Shown: positions 7,839-16,764, counted from the stretch's first letter. The stretch is 18,557 nucleotides of DNA from JBOFDP01 sp051647125 (GCA_051647125.1 JBOFDP010000013.1:1-18557); one strand, 5' to 3'. Program-made: numbers and translations. The notes: generated by a model from the letters alone, not told the origin.

Positions 7839-8633
7839 CTACACCGAAATAGTTGCCTTTATTGAAGGATATGCCTGATATTTTTCTAAAGTAAAATCTG
7901 CATATTGAAAAGAAAAAATATCTTTTACTTGTGAATTAATTTTCATCACCGGACAAGGATAAGGCTCCCGAGAAAGTTGCAATTTTGTTTGCTCTATATG
8001 ATTTTTATACAAATGTGCATCCCCTAAATTATGTACAAATTCTCCTACTTGCAGGTCTGTAACTTGGGCTATCATCATAGTTAATAACGCATAAGAAGCT
8101 ATATTAAAGGGTACTCCCAAAAATACATCGGCACTACGTTGATATAATTGACAACTCAACCTACCACTAGCCACATAAAACTGAAATAAACAATGACAAG
8201 GTAAAAGTCTCATTTTATCCAAATCTCCCACATTCCACGCACTTACAATTAATCTCCTACTATCAGGATTTTCTTGTATTTCATTGATTACATTAGTAAT
8301 TTGATCAATAACAATACCGTCATCTCCTTGCCAACTACGCCATTGCTTGCCATAGATATGACCAAGATTACCCTTAGTATCCGCCCATTTATCCCAAATA
8401 GTTACCCTATTTTCATTAAGATATTTAATATTTGTATCCCCTCTCAAAAACCATAATAATTCATAAATAATAGATTTCAAATGCATTTTCTTAGTAGTAA
8501 GTAGAGGAAAACCTTTCGATAAATCAAATCGCATTTGATAACCAAAAATACTTTTTGTACCTGTACCTGTACGATCATTCTTTTCTACTCCATTATCTAA
8601 AATATGCTGTAATAAATGAAGATAGGTATACAT
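7839..8633 (-). CDS. thyA: Thymidylate synthase
   Basis: Converts dUMP to dTMP using 5,10-methylene-tetrahydrofolate, producing dihydrofolate; cytoplasmic homodimer. The 264 residues equal the E. coli enzyme exactly and the known residues fall at the same numbers: Arg21 (DRTGTGT), Arg126-Arg127 (DSRRLIV), catalytic Cys146 (LLPCHCLF), Asp169, Asn177, His207 and Tyr209. The C-terminus YPSIKATISV closes the active site. It begins 7 bases after the iscA stop on the same strand, so it looks like the last gene of the isc transcript. That is not a usual pairing. Confidence 0.98.
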   Translation of the reverse strand: MYTYLHLLQHILDNGVEKNDRTGTGTKSIFGYQMRFDLSKGFPLLTTKKMHLKSIIYELLWFLRGDTNIKYLNENRVTIWDKWADTKGNLGHIYGKQWRSWQGDDGIVIDQITNVINEIQENPDSRRLIVSAWNVGDLDKMRLLPCHCLFQFYVASGRLSCQLYQRSADVFLGVPFNIASYALLTMMIAQVTDLQVGEFVHNLGDAHLYKNHIEQTKLQLSREPYPCPVMKINSQVKDIFSFQYADFTLEKYQAYPSIKATISV

Positions 8634-8640
8634 TAACTAT

Positions 8641-8976
8641 TTATACGGCAAAACTTTCACCACAAGAACAGGAACGAGAAGCATTGGGATTAATAAAAGT
8701 AAAGCCTTTTCCGTTTAATCCATCACTAAAATCTAATTCTGTATTACAAAGATATAAAAAACTTTTTATATCAGTTACCAATTTCAAACCATTAGATTGT
8801 TCGAATACTTGATCTTCTTCATGAATAGTATTATCAAAATCTATTTTATAGCTCAAGCCTGAACATCCTCCTCCTACTACTGATACACGCAAAAAATATC
8901 CTTGCTCCTTTGATATACTAGAATCTGCCATAAGCTTTTCCAATTGAATTAGTGCCTTTTCATTTACAGAAATCAT
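8641..8976 (-). CDS. iscA: Iron-sulfur cluster assembly A-type carrier (IscA/SufA/ErpA family)
   Basis: A-type carrier that receives Fe-S clusters from the scaffold and passes them to target proteins. At 111 residues it is of usual length. The three conserved cysteines are present: Cys38 in VGGGCSGLSY, and Cys103 and Cys105 in SCSCGESF near the C-terminus. It is third in the order iscS-iscU-iscA. There is a gap of 78 bases after iscU and thyA follows closely. The separation between IscA, SufA and ErpA types is uncertain from sequence alone; the symbol rests on context. Confidence 0.9.
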   Translation of the reverse strand: MISVNEKALIQLEKLMADSSISKEQGYFLRVSVVGGGCSGLSYKIDFDNTIHEEDQVFEQSNGLKLVTDIKSFLYLCNTELDFSDGLNGKGFTFINPNASRSCSCGESFAV

Positions 8977-9054
8977 AATAATATTATTTTTTGGTTTTAT
9001 GAAAAATTACAATTTTAACATCATCTTTATAAAATATTTAATTATTAAACTTTC

Positions 9055-9444
9055 CTACAATAAATTATTTTTCTTCTTATAATCTTGAATAGCTGATTTT
9101 ATAGCATCTTCTGCCAACACCGAGCAATGTATTTTTACAGGAGGTAAATTTAATTCTTCTACTATAGCCATATTATCAAATTGCAATGCATCATTTAATG
9201 TTTTTCCCTTTAGCCATTCTGTAGCTACTGAAGATGATGCTATGGCAGAACCACAACCAAAAGTTTTAAATTTTGCATCTTTAATTAATTGAGTTTCGTG
9301 GTCTATTTCTATTTGTAAACGCATGACATCACCACATTCAGGAGCCCCTACCAATCCGGTACCTACATTGTTATCATTTTTGTCCAAAGTACCTACATTA
9401 AGAGGATTTTCGTAATGATTAATCACTTTTTCTGAATAAGCCAT
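9055..9444 (-). CDS. iscU: Fe-S cluster scaffold protein IscU
   Basis: Scaffold on which IscS sulfur and iron are assembled into [2Fe-2S] clusters. The 129 residues fit the family. Cluster ligands are Cys37 (GAPECGDVM, with Asp39), Cys64 (FGCGSAIASSS) and His106-Cys107. The motif LPPVKIHCS at 100-108 contains LPPVK, recognised by the HscA chaperone in the ISC system, which places this protein in the IscU rather than the SufU or NifU group. No hscA, hscB or fdx is present in this window. It sits 42 bases downstream of iscS and is presumably co-transcribed. Confidence 0.96.
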   Translation of the reverse strand: MAYSEKVINHYENPLNVGTLDKNDNNVGTGLVGAPECGDVMRLQIEIDHETQLIKDAKFKTFGCGSAIASSSVATEWLKGKTLNDALQFDNMAIVEELNLPPVKIHCSVLAEDAIKSAIQDYKKKNNLL

Positions 9445-9486
9445 AATTTTTAAATTTTAGAGTTTTTAAAATAGTATTTTATATTA

Positions 9487-10704
9487 TTAATGATGTTCCC
9501 AAGTTACTGAATTTAAATCAATACCTTCTTTATACATTTCCCATAAAGGACTTAACTCACGTAGACGATTAATTGTTTTAGAGACTTGCTCTATAGTATA
9601 ATCTATTTGTTCTTCCGTAGTATATCTACCCAATCCAAAACGTAAAGAGCTATGAGCCAAATCATCACCCAATCCCAAACCTTTCAATACATAAGAAGGT
9701 TCTAAGGATGCAGAGGTACAAGCAGAACCAGAACTTAAAGCAATATGTTGATTAAAGCCCATCATTAAACTTTCTCCCTCTACATATTTAAATGAGATAT
9801 TTGAAACATGAGGCAAACGATTAAGTAGGTGTCCATTTACATAAGATTCTTCTATTTTAACCAAATTATTTTCCAATTTATCTCTCAATATCTTAATACG
9901 TTTAGCATCTTGCTCCATCTCTAAGTGACACAATTCACATGCTTTCCCAAAACCCACAATTCCAGGAACATTCAAAGTACCACTACGCATACTACGTTCA
10001 TGACCTCCACCATCTATTTGAGAAGTTACTTTTACACGTGGGTTCTTTCTCCTTACATACAATGCCCCTACGCCTTTTGGACCATATAATTTATGAGCCG
10101 AGAATGCCATAATATCTATATTATCTCTACTCACATCCACAGAAATTTTGCCTACAGCTTGAGTAGCATCCGTCATCATTAATAAATTATGCTTTTTCGC
10201 AATAGCTCCTATTTCTCGAATTGGATTAATTGTACCTATTTCATTATTTGCATACATAATACAAATCATTAAAGTATTAGACTTAATAGCTTTTTCTAAC
10301 TCGTCTAAATCTATCATGCCCTCTCTATTTACAGGTAAATAAGTAACTTCTGCTCCATGTCTTTTTGCATGAATACAAGCATCTAATACAGCTTTATGCT
10401 CCAAAACTTGGGTAATGATATGGTTCCCTTTCTGGGCATACATTTCCAACACGCCTTTTATTCCAAGATTATCTGATTCTGTGGCACCAGAAGTAAAAAT
10501 AATCTCTTTTTCATTCGCATTGATGAGTGTAGCTACTTGTTTACGTGCATGAGCAACTGCTTGTTCTGCATCCCATCCAAAAGGATGATTTCTACTTGCA
10601 GCATTTCCATACACATTAGAAAAATAAGGCAACATTACCTCTACTACTCTTGCATCACAAGGGGTAGTAGCATTATGGTCTAAATATACGGGTAGGTTCA
10701 ACAT
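9487..10704 (-). CDS. iscS: Cysteine desulfurase IscS
   Basis: PLP enzyme that converts cysteine to alanine and hands persulfide sulfur to IscU (and to tRNA thiolation and other pathways). Landmarks: YLDHNATTPCD at the N-terminus, ATESDNLGIKG, HKAVLD, DATQAVGK, the PLP lysine in SAHKLYGPKG, and the mobile-loop cysteine in SSGSACTSAS. I place the start at ATG 10704-10702 (MLNLPVYLDHN), giving 405 residues, close to the 404 of E. coli IscS. An upstream in-frame ATG at 10731 would add nine residues (MQLKFKKNS) but lies inside the promoter -7 element and matches nothing in the family. It is the first gene of iscS-iscU-iscA-thyA. No iscR regulator is adjacent. Confidence 0.96.
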   Translation of the reverse strand: MLNLPVYLDHNATTPCDARVVEVMLPYFSNVYGNAASRNHPFGWDAEQAVAHARKQVATLINANEKEIIFTSGATESDNLGIKGVLEMYAQKGNHIITQVLEHKAVLDACIHAKRHGAEVTYLPVNREGMIDLDELEKAIKSNTLMICIMYANNEIGTINPIREIGAIAKKHNLLMMTDATQAVGKISVDVSRDNIDIMAFSAHKLYGPKGVGALYVRRKNPRVKVTSQIDGGGHERSMRSGTLNVPGIVGFGKACELCHLEMEQDAKRIKILRDKLENNLVKIEESYVNGHLLNRLPHVSNISFKYVEGESLMMGFNQHIALSSGSACTSASLEPSYVLKGLGLGDDLAHSSLRFGLGRYTTEEQIDYTIEQVSKTINRLRELSPLWEMYKEGIDLNSVTWEHH

Positions 10705-10728
10705 ACTATTTTTTTTAAATTTTAACTG

Positions 10729-10736
10729 CAAAGTTA
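10729..10736 (-). promoter_or_regulatory. Promoter -7 element of the isc operon (TAACTTTG)
   Basis: An exact TAnnTTTG match on the minus strand, about 25 bases upstream of the preferred iscS start. A -33 element is not obvious. Its position argues against translation starting at 10731. Confidence 0.5.
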
Positions 10737-10999
10737 TACTTTTTAGCCATTTATCCTTATTTAGAATTTGAATAATATTATATAAAAAATTTGATTTAAT
10801 TGATTTGGAGCATTTTCTATATCTTATACAGATATAAAGAATTTAGTAAATATTCTCACTATTATTTTTATCCATATTCTAAAAATATTATTATTTCTAA
10901 AATAAAACAAGCATATATAACTATAAAATAACAGTAAAAAAACTCCTAAAAAATACATTTATTTCTATATTAACTTACATTAACAACCTAAGTAGTTTT
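10737..10999. other. Very AT-rich spacer between dnaA and iscS
   Basis: No gene seen. One DnaA-box-like nonamer, TTATCCATA at 10868-10876, differs from TTATCCACA at one position. A single near-match is not enough to call an origin, although the neighbouring dnaA and the AT-richness make the question fair. Confidence 0.4.
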
Positions 11000-12439
11000 T
11001 TAGTGTAATGCAATTTGAACTTTATCTTCTAACTGTTGTACTTGTTTCTTAAAATTATTATCGGTATCCATATAATCCTTTACCACCTGACAAGCATGGA
11101 TAACCGTAGTATGATCTCGCCCCCCAAAATGTTCTCCAATCATTTTTAAAGAACTTTTAGTAAAATTTCTAGATAAATACATGGTAATATGCCGAGCCAA
11201 AACAACCTCTCTTTTTCTTGTTTTTTCTCTTAATCTTTCTTCTTCTATACGAAGATAATCACACACTACTTTTTGTATATTTTCAATGGTAATTTCTGTA
11301 AATTTAGTGTTTATTATGCTTTTTAATACCTTTTTAGCTAAATCCATATCTATTTCTTTCTTATTCAAAGAAGATTGAGCGAGTAAAGATATTACCGCAC
11401 CTTCTAATTCTCTAATACTACCTGAAATATTATATGCCAAATATTGAATTACTTTTTCTGGGATTTCTAAACCTTCTTTTTTCATTTTAAAAGATAGAAT
11501 AGTAATGCGAGAATCATAGTCAGGACATTGTAAATCCGTCATTAAACCCCACTTAAATCTACTTAGTAATCTATCTTGCACATCCATCAAATCCTTCGGA
11601 GCTCTATCTGAGGTTAAAATTAATTGCTTCCCACTTTGATGTAAATGATTAAAAATAGTAAAAAAAGCCTCTTGAGATTTTTCTGCCTTAGCAAAATTCT
11701 GTACATCGTCAATAATCAATACATCCGTAGATTGATACACATTAATAAAGACATTAATACTATTTTCCTTAGCATGAGAAATAAATTGATTAATAAAAGT
11801 TTGAGTACTTACATACAATACATTAATAGAAGGATCTATTCTTTTTACTTCATTGCCTATAGCATGCGCTAAGTGCGTCTTTCCTAAACCAGAACCTCCA
11901 TATACAATTAATGGATTATAGGGATTATTTTTACCCGGATTTTTAGCTACATCAATACCTGCTCTACGTGCTACCCTATTAAACTCTCCTTCTATAAAGT
12001 TATCAAAAGAATACGATTGGTTAAGCTGAGAATCTATATAGGTAAGATAGCTATTTATTCCAGGTATTAATAATGGATTGATATTTTTAGCGATTTCTTT
12101 AGGAAATACCATCATATCATTATTAGAAGAATTATATTTTTCATGCCGTTGAGCAGGATAATTAACAGATTTCCCTTGATGAGGATCTATAAAAATGCGA
12201 TATTCCAATTTAGCTTCTTTATTTTTCAGTACACGCCTTAAAGCTTTAGTAATCATGGAAGCATACTGTTCTTCTATATATTCATAAAAAAACTGACTAG
12301 GCACTTCTATAATCATCACATCATTAACCAAAGATATTGGTTTAATAGGCTCAAACCAAGTATTAAATTGCTGGTAATCAAGAATATCTTTAATAATTTC
12401 GATACAACTTTCCCAAACTGAATGTATATTGCTTTGCAT
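11000..12439 (-). CDS. dnaA: Chromosomal replication initiator DnaA
   Basis: Replication initiator: an AAA+ ATPase that binds DnaA boxes and opens the origin. The 479 residues are typical. Domain I spans about 1-85. A short variable linker covers about 86-140. Domain III has Walker A GGSGLGKTH at 181-189, Walker B VLIIDDVQ at 240-247, and DRLLSRFKWG at 289-298, which carries the arginine finger. Domain IV ends with the DNA-binding signature FGGRDHTTVIHA at 438-449. It has its own promoter at 12470-12500. No dnaN or recF is adjacent and there is no cluster of DnaA boxes on either side, so this does not look like a classical dnaA-oriC locus. That is common in Bacteroidota. Confidence 0.98.
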   Translation of the reverse strand: MQSNIHSVWESCIEIIKDILDYQQFNTWFEPIKPISLVNDVMIIEVPSQFFYEYIEEQYASMITKALRRVLKNKEAKLEYRIFIDPHQGKSVNYPAQRHEKYNSSNNDMMVFPKEIAKNINPLLIPGINSYLTYIDSQLNQSYSFDNFIEGEFNRVARRAGIDVAKNPGKNNPYNPLIVYGGSGLGKTHLAHAIGNEVKRIDPSINVLYVSTQTFINQFISHAKENSINVFINVYQSTDVLIIDDVQNFAKAEKSQEAFFTIFNHLHQSGKQLILTSDRAPKDLMDVQDRLLSRFKWGLMTDLQCPDYDSRITILSFKMKKEGLEIPEKVIQYLAYNISGSIRELEGAVISLLAQSSLNKKEIDMDLAKKVLKSIINTKFTEITIENIQKVVCDYLRIEEERLREKTRKREVVLARHITMYLSRNFTKSSLKMIGEHFGGRDHTTVIHACQVVKDYMDTDNNFKKQVQQLEDKVQIALH

Positions 12440-12469
12440 AAATTATTTGATGTAATAAAATCTCCGGTA

Positions 12470-12500
12470 CAAATATTATAATAAAGTGAATTCTTACAAA
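12470..12500 (-). promoter_or_regulatory. Putative dnaA promoter
   Basis: On the minus strand TTTG at 12500-12497, a 19-base spacer, then AATATTTG at 12477-12470 (7 of 8 to TAnnTTTG). The leader would be about 25 nt to the ATG at 12439. Confidence 0.5.
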
Positions 12501-12602
12501 GTTCTAAAAAAAAATCTAAAAAAAAACTTTTTTATTTCCTTTTTTTAAGTATTTAAAAAGTACTAATAAACTAAAGGAAATTTTCTAACTTGCTGTATAG
12601 AA

Positions 12603-13403
12603 TTATATACTCAATAGATTTTTATTCTTCTTTTCCTGGTCTTCAATAACTAAAAAATTGGATAAAATTTGAGCTTTTTGTTTATGTATACAAACGGTAT
12701 GTTCAAAATGAGCTGCTACACTATTGTCTTTAGTCCTAATAGTCCAATTGTCCTTATCTACGTATATTTTATAAGTACCTAAAGTTATCATAGGTTCAAT
12801 AGCAATCACCAATCCTGTCTGTAGTTTCTTTCCTGAACCACTTTTTCCATAATTAGGGACAGAAGGAGATTCATGTAATTTTTTTCCTAAACCATGACCT
12901 ACAAGGTCTCTTACTACACCCAACTTTTCTTGATTTTCACAAAGATTTTGTATAGCAAAACCTATATCCCCTATTCTATTTCCTTCAATAGCTTGCTCTA
13001 TGCCCAAGTATAACGATTGTTTTGTCATACGAACTAATCGTATAATATCTTTACTTACATGACCATTAATAATATAAGTATAAGCACTATCACTATGATA
13101 CACATCTTTATATACACCCGCATCTATAGAAACTACATCTCCTTCTTGAAGTGGCTCATCATTAGGGAAACCATGTACTACAACATCATTTACAGAAGCA
13201 CAGATAGCAAAAGGAAAACCTTCATATCCTTTAAAAGAAGGCACTGCATTATGTTGTAAAATAAATTTTTGAACCTCATTGTTCACATAATTAGTAGTAA
13301 TTCCAGGTTTTAGAATAGTAGCCACATGAGCTAGTGCATTACTTAAAATAATAGAATTATTTTTTATAATATTTATTTCGTCCTCTGTTTTTAATTTTAT
13401 CAT
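12603..13403 (-). CDS. map: Methionine aminopeptidase type I
   Basis: Removes the initiator methionine from nascent proteins; cytoplasmic metalloprotease. At 266 residues it is the usual length. All five metal ligands are visible: Asp94 (SIDAGV), Asp105 (YHSDSAYT), His170 (LVGHGLGKKLHE), Glu203 (AIEPMIT) and Glu234 (AHFEHTVCIH). The substrate-side His77 (VVHGFP) and His177 are also present. A lysine-rich C-terminal tail (DQEKKNKNLLSI) extends slightly past the fold. It starts 12 bases after the stop of the DUF6702-like gene, so it is probably expressed from the tatD promoter. Confidence 0.97.
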   Translation of the reverse strand: MIKLKTEDEINIIKNNSIILSNALAHVATILKPGITTNYVNNEVQKFILQHNAVPSFKGYEGFPFAICASVNDVVVHGFPNDEPLQEGDVVSIDAGVYKDVYHSDSAYTYIINGHVSKDIIRLVRMTKQSLYLGIEQAIEGNRIGDIGFAIQNLCENQEKLGVVRDLVGHGLGKKLHESPSVPNYGKSGSGKKLQTGLVIAIEPMITLGTYKIYVDKDNWTIRTKDNSVAAHFEHTVCIHKQKAQILSNFLVIEDQEKKNKNLLSI

Positions 13404-13415
13404 TATATCATTGAC

Positions 13416-13943
13416 TTAAAATTGTGTTTTAAATATCGTATTATTACAATCTAAGGTACTATTACGAATGGTTTTATTAACATGAATCTCTACAATATGA
13501 GATTGTTCAAAATATCTACAAAAAAATGTACTCTGCACCTCTATATTCTGAGGAATAGTATCAACTAATCCACTTTCTATATAAAAAAACACCGTCCCAT
13601 TTTCTAACTCATAGCCTACCCATTCCAAAGGTAGTAGCTTTCCATTACAAAACAATTTTATATTGTTCTCAATATAAGGAAAATAAAACTTCCTTAATAT
13701 TGTAGAATCTTTATATGTATATAAATCGGCTTTAATATGATTTATATCTAAAACTTCTTGAACATTATCCATAAATACACGAAGGGTAATTTCAAAAGTT
13801 TGAGAATAAGGGTTATAATTAAAAATTTCAACATCCATATGCAAAGGATGGAGTTCTTCTTTTATGAATTGGGCTGGTAACTTATGAGTAGCAAATAGTA
13901 AAATTTTTATACCCAAAAATAGAATTATAAAATATTTTTTCAT
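13416..13943 (-). CDS. DUF6702-like exported protein
   Basis: 175 residues with a hydrophobic N-terminal signal (KKYFIILFLGIKILLFATH) and a plausible cleavage LPA|Q at about residue 25. The mature part follows the pattern of the Bacteroidota DUF6702 family: HPLHMDVEIFNYN near the start (the family has HPFYVSVTEI-type openings), EITLRVFMDNVQEVL, then KLFCNGKLLPLEWVGYELENG, VFFYIES, and a final EIHVNKTIRNSTLDCNN. Function is unknown; it is likely periplasmic or on the cell surface. The start codon overlaps the tatD stop (ATGA, 13943-13940) and map follows 12 bases later, so it is part of a translationally coupled unit. The family call is from memory of the pattern, not a search. Confidence 0.8.
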   Translation of the reverse strand: MKKYFIILFLGIKILLFATHKLPAQFIKEELHPLHMDVEIFNYNPYSQTFEITLRVFMDNVQEVLDINHIKADLYTYKDSTILRKFYFPYIENNIKLFCNGKLLPLEWVGYELENGTVFFYIESGLVDTIPQNIEVQSTFFCRYFEQSHIVEIHVNKTIRNSTLDCNNTIFKTQF

Positions 13944-14725
13944 GTCAGAGTAATATAATGTTGAATATTAAAAATATGTTCTGCATTTCTTGAAGTAATA
14001 TGGATAATCTCTTCTTTAGAGATAAATAATTTTTCACTTAAAAAATCAACTATGTCTAACATAAATGCTGGTTCATTTCTTTTTCCCGAATAGCGTTTTG
14101 GAGATACATAAGGAGCATCCGTTTCTAAAACTACCTTATCTAAACCTATCACTTGCAATATTTCACAAATACTGGAATTCTTACGAGTAACTCTACCCCC
14201 TATTCCAAGATAAAACCCTAATGCTATCAACTGTTGGGCATCCTCTAAAGTACCCGAAAAGCAATGTTGTACTCCGCGTAATTTCCCATTTTGATATTTT
14301 TTTATCACTCCTAACAACTCCACCATGGCATTTCTTGAATGTACAGATACTGGTAAATTAAATTCTAAAGCATATTGTAATTGTCTCTCAAAGGCTAAAA
14401 TTTGTTCTTTCTTATAGATAGGAACATCCAAAAAATCTAACCCTATCTCACCAACAGCAATAAATTTTTCTTGTTGTAATAATTGATATACTATTTGTAA
14501 ATCTTGTTGCCAATTTTGATTCACAGAATCAGGATATAATCCCATCATAGGCAAACAAACATTAGGATATTTTTTAGCCATATTCAATACCAAATCATAA
14601 TCTGTTTTATCTATTGATGGCATCAACATAAAAGCTATATTATTCTGCAAAGCACGCCTTACCACGTCCTCTCTATCATGGTCAAATGCTGATGTATAAA
14701 TATGTGTATGGGTATCTACCAACAT
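13940..14725 (-). CDS. tatD: TatD-family metal-dependent hydrolase / DNase
   Basis: TIM-barrel amidohydrolase; TatD proteins have 3'-5' exonuclease activity and are linked to DNA repair and quality control. The 261 residues are typical. Metal ligands are present: His6 and His8 in DTHTH, Glu93 in VGEIGLDF, His129 in VSVHSRNA, His154 in QHCFSG and Asp203 in ETDAPY. Tyr64 in GLYPDS replaces the histidine that many homologues have (G-L-H-P); this residue is not a metal ligand. It is the first gene of tatD-DUF6702-map and has a consensus -7 element upstream. It cannot be told from the paralogues YcfH and YjjV by eye. Confidence 0.93.
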   Translation of the reverse strand: MLVDTHTHIYTSAFDHDREDVVRRALQNNIAFMLMPSIDKTDYDLVLNMAKKYPNVCLPMMGLYPDSVNQNWQQDLQIVYQLLQQEKFIAVGEIGLDFLDVPIYKKEQILAFERQLQYALEFNLPVSVHSRNAMVELLGVIKKYQNGKLRGVQHCFSGTLEDAQQLIALGFYLGIGGRVTRKNSSICEILQVIGLDKVVLETDAPYVSPKRYSGKRNEPAFMLDIVDFLSEKLFISKEEIIHITSRNAEHIFNIQHYITLT

Positions 14726-14756
14726 ATTGAATAATTATAATATTCTACAATCTTTG

Positions 14757-14764
14757 CAAATCTA
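14757..14764 (-). promoter_or_regulatory. Promoter -7 element upstream of tatD (TAGATTTG)
   Basis: An exact TAnnTTTG on the minus strand, 32 bases before the tatD ATG. The expected -33 position is only AT-rich. Confidence 0.45.
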
Positions 14765-14806
14765 AATATTTTTATATATAAATTTAAATGTAAATTTAAA
14801 AATAAT

Positions 14807-15202
14807 TTATTTTTTAGTAGTTCTAATAAAAAAAGAAATAATAGCTATACCAAATGCTAAAATTACTTGTGGGAAGAGAGCTGTTAGTAGTATTGAGGGT
14901 AATGGAAGTTGTGGATTTTGAATCATTATTTTTTGTAAAATAATATCCTCTACAATAATAAAAATACATATCCAGGCTACTATTCTAAAAGCATAAATAA
15001 TATATTCTGCAAACTGATTTATTGGAACACTCAACCTATTAATATTATATCTAAACACAATAAAAAAACCAATACTAAATACAATATAATACAATCCTAA
15101 AAGATAATTGTTCTGTTGTGTAAAAAATAGCAAGAATCTCAACGATAGTACAACCACAAAGTACACATAAAAAAATGTATTTTTTACAAAATAGTTTTTC
15201 AT
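14807..15202 (-). CDS. Small multi-pass membrane protein of unknown function
   Basis: 131 residues with four likely transmembrane helices, at about residues 10-28, 33-50, 66-86 and 100-125, and short charged loops. It ends in a basic tail (FFIRTTKK). I do not recognise a family and see no catalytic motif. It begins 5 bases after the cysS stop on the same strand, so it is almost certainly co-transcribed with cysS; no functional link is known. Confidence 0.75.
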   Translation of the reverse strand: MKNYFVKNTFFYVYFVVVLSLRFLLFFTQQNNYLLGLYYIVFSIGFFIVFRYNINRLSVPINQFAEYIIYAFRIVAWICIFIIVEDIILQKIMIQNPQLPLPSILLTALFPQVILAFGIAIISFFIRTTKK

Positions 15203-15207
15203 TAATT

Positions 15208-16707
15208 TTAGTTCTTTATAGTATACGTCATAGTACCATCTTTTTCATCTTTTACAAAAATATTTATTCCCTCTAGTTGATGACGAATTTGGTCGCTTAG
15301 ATGAAAGTTTTTTGCTTTTTTAGCCTGCTTACGTATTTCTAACAGCATTTCAACAACTTTATCTATAGCATATTTATTATCATAAGAGAAGCTCTCTTTT
15401 AATCCAAAAATATCTTCTAAAAATACTTTAAACTGCTTTTTTACAAAAGCTAAAGTATCTTGCGAGATACTATACAAATGAATAATACGATTTTTAAAAC
15501 TATTAATAATAGGTACTAATTCAAACATAGATGCCAAAACTTTAGCTGTATTAAAATCATCATTCATACTTTCCTCAAAAGAAAATACAAGTTGCCGTAT
15601 TTTTTCATCTAAGATAGGATCTTGTGCATCCATATTAGAAGTTGATAAGTGCAATAAATTTTGATAACTATTCCATAGTCTCGCTAAACCTTTTTCTGCT
15701 GATTGCAACGCTTCATTGCTAAAATCTAAAGTGCTTCTATAGTGGGTTTGTAAAATAAAAAATCTAATGGTCATGGGGGCATATGCTTGTACTAATAAAA
15801 AATGCTTCCCTGTAAACATTTCAGAAAGCTTAATAACATTATTATAACTCTTACCCATTTTCTTCCCGTTAATCGTAATCATATTATTATGTAGCCAATA
15901 ACGAGCGGGCATTTTTCCATAATGGCAAACCGTACTCTGAGCAATTTCCGATTCATGATGTGGAAACTGTAAATCCATCCCACCACCATGAATATCAAAT
16001 TCAGTACCAAGATACTTGCTACTCATTGCCGAACATTCTATATGCCAACCTGGGAAACCTTCTCCCCAAGGGCTTGCCCATCTCATCAGATGCTCTGGCG
16101 GAGCTTTTTTCCATAATGCAAAGTCTGCACTATCATGCTTTTCTTCTTGATTATTCAAGCTCCGAGTAGCCTCCAAAAAATCATCTATTTTTCTACCACT
16201 AAGTTTTCCATACGGATATATCGAAGCATATTTTTTAACATCAAAATACACAGACCCATTCATTTCGTAAGCATACCCTTGAACTATCATTTGTTTAATC
16301 ATTTCTATCTGCTCTACAATATGCCCTGTTGCTGTAGGCTCTATAGTAGGAGGCAGACAATTAAATTTATCCATAGCCTCATGGAAAAGACGTGTATATT
16401 TTTGCACCAATTCCATAGGTTCTAATTTTTCTATTACTGCCTTAATAGAAACCTTATCTTCAGCTATTCGCCCCTCCTCCTCAAAATGACCAGCATCGGT
16501 AATATTACGTACATAACGCACTTGATACCCCCAATATTTTAAATACCTATAAATAACATCAAAAGTAATAAATGGACGAGCGTGTCCCAAATGACTTTCT
16601 CCACTCACCGTAGGTCCACATACATACATACCTACAAAACCTTTATGTAAAGGTTTAAATACTTCTTTCTTTCTGTTATAAGAATTATATACTTGTAATC
16701 TACTCAT
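15208..16707 (-). CDS. cysS: Cysteinyl-tRNA synthetase
   Basis: Class I aminoacyl-tRNA synthetase that charges tRNA-Cys; cytoplasmic. 499 residues, near the usual length for Bacteroidota. The HIGH-type motif is HLGH at residues 39-42 (ESHLGHARPF) and the KMSKS-type motif is KMGKS at 283-287. The zinc site that selects cysteine is complete: Cys30 (YVCGPTV), Cys225 (WHIECSAMSS), His250 and Glu254 (FPHHESEIAQ), with the same spacing as in E. coli. The C-terminal helical anticodon-binding domain ends in KDEKDGTMTYTIKN. It is followed by a small membrane-protein gene. A consensus -7 promoter element lies about 50 bases upstream. Confidence 0.97.
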   Translation of the reverse strand: MSRLQVYNSYNRKKEVFKPLHKGFVGMYVCGPTVSGESHLGHARPFITFDVIYRYLKYWGYQVRYVRNITDAGHFEEEGRIAEDKVSIKAVIEKLEPMELVQKYTRLFHEAMDKFNCLPPTIEPTATGHIVEQIEMIKQMIVQGYAYEMNGSVYFDVKKYASIYPYGKLSGRKIDDFLEATRSLNNQEEKHDSADFALWKKAPPEHLMRWASPWGEGFPGWHIECSAMSSKYLGTEFDIHGGGMDLQFPHHESEIAQSTVCHYGKMPARYWLHNNMITINGKKMGKSYNNVIKLSEMFTGKHFLLVQAYAPMTIRFFILQTHYRSTLDFSNEALQSAEKGLARLWNSYQNLLHLSTSNMDAQDPILDEKIRQLVFSFEESMNDDFNTAKVLASMFELVPIINSFKNRIIHLYSISQDTLAFVKKQFKVFLEDIFGLKESFSYDNKYAIDKVVEMLLEIRKQAKKAKNFHLSDQIRHQLEGINIFVKDEKDGTMTYTIKN

Positions 16708-16756
16708 AAAGTCTTGATTATATAAGATGTTATTTTACATTAAATATAAAATAATA

Positions 16757-16764
16757 CAAATCTA
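16757..16764 (-). promoter_or_regulatory. Promoter -7 element of cysS (TAGATTTG)
   Basis: An exact TAnnTTTG on the minus strand, the same octamer as upstream of tatD. It gives a leader of about 42 nt. Confidence 0.45.

Noticed and set aside
10705..10731. Nine-residue N-terminal extension of IscS (ATG at 10731)
   Set aside because: The ATG lies in the promoter -7 element and the extension has no counterpart in the family.
10868..10876. Replication origin next to dnaA
   Set aside because: Only one DnaA-box-like nonamer, with a mismatch, and no cluster or dnaN neighbour; insufficient to call an origin.
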